A stretch of DNA of 26,724 bases from Ferrovum sp. (lineage in GTDB: Bacteria > Pseudomonadota > Gammaproteobacteria > Burkholderiales > Ferrovaceae), in NCBI GenBank assembly GCA_027450105.1, contig DAIDKJ010000003.1, forward strand, positions 1 through 26,724. The letters are read 5' to 3'. Both the position numbers and the translations under genes were made by a program. Below, piece after piece: positions 22,695-26,724 of the stretch. Within the stretch, counting starts at the first letter, position 1; every line of letters starts with the position of its first letter. The notes beneath the pieces are model-generated. The model saw only the letters and a program-made list of their open reading frames with translations, ran no database searches and had not been told where the DNA came from.

Positions 22695-22982
22695 ATGATC
22701 GAACGTCGACAAGTTCCTCTGACCGAGGAAATGCGTGAGCTATTGGTGGCCAGCATTACCGAGGCGGTGCGTGCCGAACTGGAGAGTTTCGGGGTACCGC
22801 TGGAAGTACACCGTGACCATCACGAATTTATCAAGAAGGAATTGGAAAACACGGTCCTGCGCCAGCGGCGTCGTGAGCGCATCCAGACCAGCGTGCTGGG
22901 TTGGCTCGTGATCACGGTACTGGGGGGCATCGGCACGGCTGCCTATCAACTCTTTACCACCCTCAAGGAGCACTGGAAATGA
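22695..22982 (+). CDS. Small one-TM protein of the lysis region
   Basis: A 95-residue protein with a soluble N-terminus (EEMRELLVASITEAVRAELE, then a charged helix FIKKELENTVLRQRRRERIQ) and one predicted membrane segment near residues 66-86 (SVLGWLVITVLGGIGTAAYQ). No N-terminal signal sequence precedes it, so the N-terminus would face the cytoplasm. Lysis-linked roles (holin, antiholin or similar) are suggested by the neighbouring endolysin, to which it is coupled by an ATGA-type overlap of four bases. ATG 22695 is chosen because longer frames overlap the tape measure heavily. The family is not recognised with certainty. Confidence 0.68.
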   Translation: MIERRQVPLTEEMRELLVASITEAVRAELESFGVPLEVHRDHHEFIKKELENTVLRQRRRERIQTSVLGWLVITVLGGIGTAAYQLFTTLKEHWK

Positions 22983-23731
22983 GTCCGGAAGATTTTATCA
23001 ACGCTATCAAGGAATCCGCCCTGACCTGTCAGAAGGAAGACGGGATTCCCGCCAGTTTCACCATCGCTCAAGCCGCGCTGGAATCCGGCTGGGGGGAATC
23101 GCGTTTGACGCGTGAGTCCAACAACCTCTTCGGCATCAAGGCCGATCCCGGCTGGACAGGCGAGCGCACCCGCATTGCCACCACCGAGTATGTCGCGGGG
23201 GTAGCCAGGACGGTGGATGCCTGGTTTCGCAAGTACCCCAACTGGCAAGCCTCGATCCTCGATCACGCGAAGTTCTTGAAGGGTGCGCGCTATGCGACCG
23301 CCTTCAAGACGGGCAGTGGCGTCACTTTTGGTTACGCCATCGCGAGCGCGGGCTATGCCACCGATCCCAACTACGGCACCAAGATTGCCCGGGTGATCCA
23401 CACCCATGGGCTGGAGAGCCTCGATGTCGTGGCATCCGAACCCGCAATTATTCCTCAATCACCTCAGGAGAATGTCATGCAAAAACTGCTCGCGATGTGG
23501 AGCGTATTCAAGGTCGGGGAATCCGTCGCCAATCCCACCCTCTGGAAAACCGGCGCCATCACGGTGACCCTGCTCTCGCCTCTGATCCTGAAATTGGGAG
23601 ATCTGTTCCATGCCTTGGGGTGGACTATTTCAATTTCAGACCAGCAGGCCGGGATGCTGGCCGGCGGCATCGTGGCGGCCACCAATATCGTGGTGCACCT
23701 GGTGGCCAATAAGGACATGGGGGTCCAGTAA
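22979..23731 (+). CDS. Endolysin: glucosaminidase fused to a holin-like membrane domain
   Basis: A 250-residue protein. Residues 1-150 are a FlgJ-like glucosaminidase domain (GH73 type) with the catalytic Glu35 in ALESGWGES, SNNLFGIKADPGW at 47-59 and a YATDPNYGTKIARVI region near 126-140. It should cut peptidoglycan. From about residue 165 a different domain begins: QKLLAMWSVFKVGESVANPT then two hydrophobic segments (about 190-206 and 223-243). This resembles small phage holins. The join QENVM encodes a ribosome site (CAGGAG at 23465-23470) and an in-frame ATG at 23477, so a separate 84-residue holin-like protein may also be made. It is coupled by overlap to the preceding membrane-protein gene. 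Confidence 0.88.
   Translation: MSPEDFINAIKESALTCQKEDGIPASFTIAQAALESGWGESRLTRESNNLFGIKADPGWTGERTRIATTEYVAGVARTVDAWFRKYPNWQASILDHAKFLKGARYATAFKTGSGVTFGYAIASAGYATDPNYGTKIARVIHTHGLESLDVVASEPAIIPQSPQENVMQKLLAMWSVFKVGESVANPTLWKTGAITVTLLSPLILKLGDLFHALGWTISISDQQAGMLAGGIVAATNIVVHLVANKDMGVQ
23465..23479 (+). promoter_or_regulatory. Internal ribosome site and start inside the endolysin gene
   Basis: CAGGAG at 23465-23470 stands six bases before the in-frame ATG at 23477-23479. Translation from there would give an 84-residue protein made only of the holin-like domain. This is as good an initiation site as any in the window, which is unlikely to be chance within a coding region. Confidence 0.6.
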
Positions 23732-23746
23732 GTCACAAAAAGGGAA

Positions 23747-23771
23747 CGCGCTGCCCTTTCTGATCAGCGCG
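23747..23771 (+). other. 7-bp stem hairpin between the endolysin and the next gene
   Basis: CGCGCTG at 23747-23753 pairs with CAGCGCG at 23765-23771 over an 11-base loop in the 64-base gap. No T-tract follows, so it is not a typical terminator. It could stabilise or process the lysis mRNA. Confidence 0.4.
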
Positions 23772-23795
23772 AAGTGTAAATTTTAGGAGAAACTC

Positions 23796-24164
23796 ATGAG
23801 TCTGATCGATACCCTGGAAACTGATGCCAAATCTGCTCTGGATGCTTTGAAGACCGATTTTGCAGTATTCGAGAGCTGGTTGTCGCAGAATCCCATCGGA
23901 GCCCAGATCGTCGCTGATTTCAAGGCGGCTGCTGCGGAACTCAACACCGTGGCGGTGACCGATCTGGAAAATGCCGTCAAGCAGATCGGCATCGCGGTGT
24001 TGAAGAGCACCGCGACGGGTAGCGGCGCAGGGGCGGCCATCACCGTCGGCATCGATGCCGCGCGGGCAGCCTTTACCACCTTGGGCCGCGCCATCACGGA
24101 AAAAACCATCACCACCTTGGCCACCACCGTGGTCAATGGCGTGAACGCCATCAAAACCGCCTGA
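23796..24164 (+). CDS. Helical phage protein of unknown function
   Basis: A 122-residue protein, largely Ala-rich helices: LIDTLETDAKSALDALKTDF, QIVADFKAAAAELNTVAVTD and a long AAFTTLGRAITEKTITTLAT end. No signal sequence is present; the middle (GSGAGAAITVGIDAARAA) is only mildly hydrophobic. I do not recognise a family with certainty, though similar Ala-rich helical proteins occur next to lysis genes in related phages. ATG 23796 has an excellent TAGGAGA ribosome site. It is followed by a hairpin terminator, so it closes the lysis operon. Confidence 0.65.
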   Translation: MSLIDTLETDAKSALDALKTDFAVFESWLSQNPIGAQIVADFKAAAAELNTVAVTDLENAVKQIGIAVLKSTATGSGAGAAITVGIDAARAAFTTLGRAITEKTITTLATTVVNGVNAIKTA

Positions 24165-24185
24165 CATCTCAGGCAGTGCACGCCT

Positions 24186-24216
24186 TGCAGGGGAGAAATC
24201 CCCTGCATCTTCTTTC
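24186..24216 (+). terminator. Stem-loop terminator after the lysis genes
   Basis: TGCAGGGGA at 24186-24194 pairs with TCCCCTGCA at 24199-24207, nine base pairs closed by a GAAA tetraloop. The following TCTTCTTTC is pyrimidine-rich but has no long T-run, so termination efficiency may be moderate. It lies in the 75-base gap before the next tail gene and would separate the lysis block from the distal tail block. Confidence 0.6.
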
Positions 24217-24239
24217 ACCCTTCATGACGAATCATCCCC

Positions 24240-25820
24240 ATGGCACTCATCCTTTGTGACGGCTTCGACAAATATGGTCAGGCCTCCGACGCCAACTTTG
24301 ATGGTTGGGCAGGAGCGGGCAGCGGAAACTACACGGCGCTGGTGCCAGGTCGCTTCGGGCTACCCGGCAAGGCCTACTTTCTGGGTCAGTATGGTTCTCC
24401 ATTGACCCGGAATCTGCCAGGGAATTTCTCCACCTTTTATATGGGCGTCGCCGTCAATGGCGGTTTCCAGATCACTTTCAACGATGTCAACAACAACCAG
24501 TTCTGGGTGTATGCCGTCAATTCGGTGGTTCAGGTGGGACGGGGCAATTCCCCCAACAACCTGCTCACCCAATCGCTCTCGGGCGCCGTGCCCAGCAGCG
24601 GCTGGTACTTCCTGGAAATCGGCGCGACGGTTGGGGCTGCTGGCAGCATCACCGTGAACATCAATGGCAATACCGTGCTCAATGTGTCCGGGATCAACAT
24701 TCAGACCAGCACCAATGCCAGCATCAACAATGTGCGATTTGATGGAGGGATGCTGATCGATGACCTGTACTTTTGCGACCACACCATCGGACCCGGCGCT
24801 CATCCCTGCAACACCTTCCTGGGCGACAAGCGGGTCCGCACGGTCTATCCCAGCGCCAATGTGAGCACGGCATTTACGCCGTTGAGCCCCGTATCGGCAG
24901 GACAACTGGCCCAAGGCAACGGCAGTAACTGGCAGACCCTCTCGGCCAACAGCCTGATCCTGACACTCCCGGACAATCCCCTGACCAATTTACCCGGTGT
25001 CGGCAACGGAAACATGGACGATCCCCTTACCGGGGTGGCCCCGCGCATGGCGCATGACTGCACCCTCACGAGTTTGAGTCTGTACGCTCAGACCAATTAC
25101 CCGGCGCTCAAGATTCGCCCGGTGATCGCCTCGATCAATCCGATCAACGGAATGCCCTTGGCCATTCTCTACACCGGTGATGAAAAAATCGGGCTCACTA
25201 CCGGACAAAACACCCTGACCTTCTCATCCGTGACGGCATCCGTCACCAAAGATGTGACCTACGCGCTGGGATTCATCACCGATACCAGTTTTGCATTCAA
25301 CACCTTCAGCGTCTATGCCTACGCCAATCCCTTGGCCGCCGTCTACCCGCTCGCCTATGTCTCTCCCCCCACCATCCCCGGCCCACTGCCCACCGGTCCT
25401 GCCATCACCAATGACAAACTCAATATCGGCTATACCTATACGCTGACCAACTACGCCGCCGTTTCCGAAGATGGCCTGGACGGAGATACCAGTTTCAACA
25501 GCAGCGCCACCGTCGGCGCTATGGACCTGTTTGCCACCAACGCCGGATTGCCGGCGGGAGCCACGGTATACGCCGTGCGACTCAGTGGCGCCTACCGCAA
25601 GGATGATGCCGGCACACGCCAGATCGCCAACCTGGTGAAACTGGAACCGTTCAGTCCGCCGGCGCCACTCAAAATGTCGGCACCAGTTACCAGTATCTCA
25701 GTGATGTCTTTGCCGTCAACCCGGCCACGGGAGCCAGTTGGCTCACGACGGATGTCAATGCCCTCGAAATCGGTTACCAAGTCATCAGTTGAACCATGGC
25801 CAATCGCATCACCCAACTGA
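24240..25820 (+). CDS. Distal tail / fibre protein with a C-terminal frame break
   Basis: The open frame encodes 526 residues, beta-rich with many Gly, Asn, Ser and Thr. It begins MALILCDGFDKYGQASDANF, then a concanavalin/LamG-like region to about residue 180, DDLYFCDHTIGPGAHPCNTF, and a further beta-rich part. This suggests a distal tail or receptor-binding protein. Near codon 467 (about 25638) the correct sense is lost. In the -1 frame the sequence continues GTVQSAGATQNVGTSYQYLS then DVFAVNPATGASWLTTDVNA and LEIGYQVIS, the usual ending of such tail proteins. That frame stops at 25790-25792, three bases before the next start. One missing A near 25638-25640 would explain it. The final 60 residues of the uninterrupted frame are likely not native. 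Confidence 0.8.
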   Translation: MALILCDGFDKYGQASDANFDGWAGAGSGNYTALVPGRFGLPGKAYFLGQYGSPLTRNLPGNFSTFYMGVAVNGGFQITFNDVNNNQFWVYAVNSVVQVGRGNSPNNLLTQSLSGAVPSSGWYFLEIGATVGAAGSITVNINGNTVLNVSGINIQTSTNASINNVRFDGGMLIDDLYFCDHTIGPGAHPCNTFLGDKRVRTVYPSANVSTAFTPLSPVSAGQLAQGNGSNWQTLSANSLILTLPDNPLTNLPGVGNGNMDDPLTGVAPRMAHDCTLTSLSLYAQTNYPALKIRPVIASINPINGMPLAILYTGDEKIGLTTGQNTLTFSSVTASVTKDVTYALGFITDTSFAFNTFSVYAYANPLAAVYPLAYVSPPTIPGPLPTGPAITNDKLNIGYTYTLTNYAAVSEDGLDGDTSFNSSATVGAMDLFATNAGLPAGATVYAVRLSGAYRKDDAGTRQIANLVKLEPFSPPAPLKMSAPVTSISVMSLPSTRPREPVGSRRMSMPSKSVTKSSVEPWPIASPN

Positions 25821-26724
25821 CCACAGAAATCCTGGAAACCGGGGTACCCTGGGCCCGCATCAGTCAATTCGCCGCAGAAATCGTCGTGGACGACGACCCA
25901 TCCGCCACCCTGAGCCAGTTGTTGGCGGAAGTTCTGGCAGACGATGACCCCAAGGTTCGCACCTCCCAACTCTGTGCCGAAATCCTCTATGAATTCGCAA
26001 TGGCCAGGGTCTCCCAGTTTGGTGTTGAAATCCTGGTGGACGATGATCCCACCCCCCATGTCTCCCAACTGGTCGCCGAGGTGCTCTATCAGTACCCAAG
26101 TCCCCCCTTCCCGGAATTCACCATGAGCAATCTGATCTTCCCCACACTCCCCGGCCTGCAGTGGAATGTCAAAAAGTCTCCACAGTTTCATACCACCATC
26201 GTCAAACACACCTCGGGGCGGGAAACCAGGGTATCCAATTACGCTTATCCCCTGTGGAAATGGGAAATGTCCTACGAATTGCTGCGCGAAACCCAAGGAT
26301 ATGCAGAATTGCAGGCCCTGTGCGGGTTCTTCCTGGCGCGCTCAGGCAGTTTCGACACCTTCCTGTTCGCTGACCCAGCAGAAAGCAATACCGTATCCGG
26401 CTACACGCTGGGGATCGGAGATGGATTCACCACCGAATATCCGATCACCAAATCCTACGCCGGATTCATCGAGCCGGTGGGGTATGTGGACATCACCACC
26501 CTGCAGGTCATGCTCGATGGGGTGCAGGTATTTTCACCGGCCACCTGGACGCTGGTGACCCCCAACACCCTGCTATTTGCAGTTCCCCCAACCAAGGGAG
26601 CCGTGGTGAGCGCCAGTTACACCTGGTACTACCGGGTGCGCTTTGGCGAGGGTGTGCACGACTACAATAATTTCATGTACCAACTCTGGGATCTCAAGAA
26701 ACTCTCCCTGGAAATGGTGAAGCC
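25796..26724 (+). CDS. Tandem-repeat N-terminus fused to DUF2460 tail protein (3' end missing)
   Basis: The frame is open to the window edge, at least 309 residues. Residues 1-100 contain six copies of a unit of about 17 residues of the form [RL][IV]SQ[FL]xxE[IV][LV], several ending in DDDP; the conserved Gln is at 7, 24, 41, 58, 74 and 91. From about residue 110 (MSNLIFPTLPGLQWNV) starts a DUF2460 domain, with HTSGRETRVSNYAYPLWKWE, LQALCGFFLARSGSFDTFLF, TLGIGDGFTTEYPI and FMYQLWDLKKLSLEMVK. DUF2460 proteins belong to the distal tail/baseplate of siphoviruses. The RVSQ-type repeat is one I have seen in other phage tail proteins. An in-frame ATG at 26123 could start the DUF2460 part alone. Confidence 0.88.
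   Translation, partial: MANRITQLTTEILETGVPWARISQFAAEIVVDDDPSATLSQLLAEVLADDDPKVRTSQLCAEILYEFAMARVSQFGVEILVDDDPTPHVSQLVAEVLYQYPSPPFPEFTMSNLIFPTLPGLQWNVKKSPQFHTTIVKHTSGRETRVSNYAYPLWKWEMSYELLRETQGYAELQALCGFFLARSGSFDTFLFADPAESNTVSGYTLGIGDGFTTEYPITKSYAGFIEPVGYVDITTLQVMLDGVQVFSPATWTLVTPNTLLFAVPPTKGAVVSASYTWYYRVRFGEGVHDYNNFMYQLWDLKKLSLEMVK

Noticed and set aside
23747..23771. Terminator after the endolysin gene
   Set aside because: The stem is good but no T-run follows, so it is listed only as a hairpin.
1..26724. CRISPR array, tRNA genes, insertion sequence, integrase or attachment site
   Set aside because: None of these was found on reading both strands; no regularly spaced repeats, cloverleaf or transposase/integrase motifs were seen.

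Overview
The window is most of a tailed, siphovirus-like temperate phage or prophage from a proteobacterial host. It runs from the end of an early/replication region, through packaging, head, connector, tail and lysis genes, to the start of the tail-tip genes. The host group is inferred from moderately high GC by eye and from families common in proteobacterial phages (P27 terminase, HK97-type head genes, DUF6362, DUF3489, DUF2460). I cannot narrow it to a genus. No integrase, CI-type repressor, tRNA, rRNA, CRISPR array or intact insertion sequence is visible, so lysogeny is supported only indirectly, by the AntA-type antirepressor and the cargo genes.

Layout. (1) 1-4296, early/replication: the end of an excisionase-like HTH gene, translationally coupled to a P4-type primase-helicase; a striking inverted-repeat cluster of four GGTGACAG units (2510-2598) that may be the origin; a RuvC-like resolvase; an AntA antirepressor; a small conserved protein; and a DUF6362 HTH protein. 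(2) 4297-7118: a structured leader ending in a terminator-like hairpin, then two overlapping ParB-methyltransferase fusions whose catalytic motifs differ. (3) 7159-8406, first cargo patch: a cupin, then DUF3489 and a 73-aa partner on the minus strand. (4) 8506-13374: HNH endonuclease, small and large terminase, portal and S49 head protease. (5) 13375-14480, second cargo patch: a GFA-type zinc protein and a frameshifted minus-strand nuclease-like gene, lying between the protease and capsid genes. (6) 14493-18313: HK97-type capsid, an unknown head-region protein, connectors, gp10-like and DUF3168 tail-completion proteins. (7) 18321-18890, third cargo patch: minus-strand hicAB with a broken toxin. 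(8) 18997-22686: tail tube, tail assembly chaperone with a probable frameshift extension, and tape measure. (9) 22695-24164: lysis region with a one-TM protein, a glucosaminidase fused to a holin-like domain that keeps its own start site, and a helical protein. (10) 24240-end: a distal tail protein with a late frame break, and a repeat-DUF2460 fusion cut by the window edge.

Nearly all phage genes are on the plus strand with tight overlaps (ATGA couplings or overlaps of a few bases), as in long polycistronic operons. The cargo sits at module boundaries, mostly on the opposite strand. Single-base frame breaks occur in two cargo genes (nuclease-like, hicA) and in one tail gene (near 25638). A fourth frame change, in the tail chaperone, is best read as programmed. 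Decay of a resident prophage or sequence errors could explain the other three.
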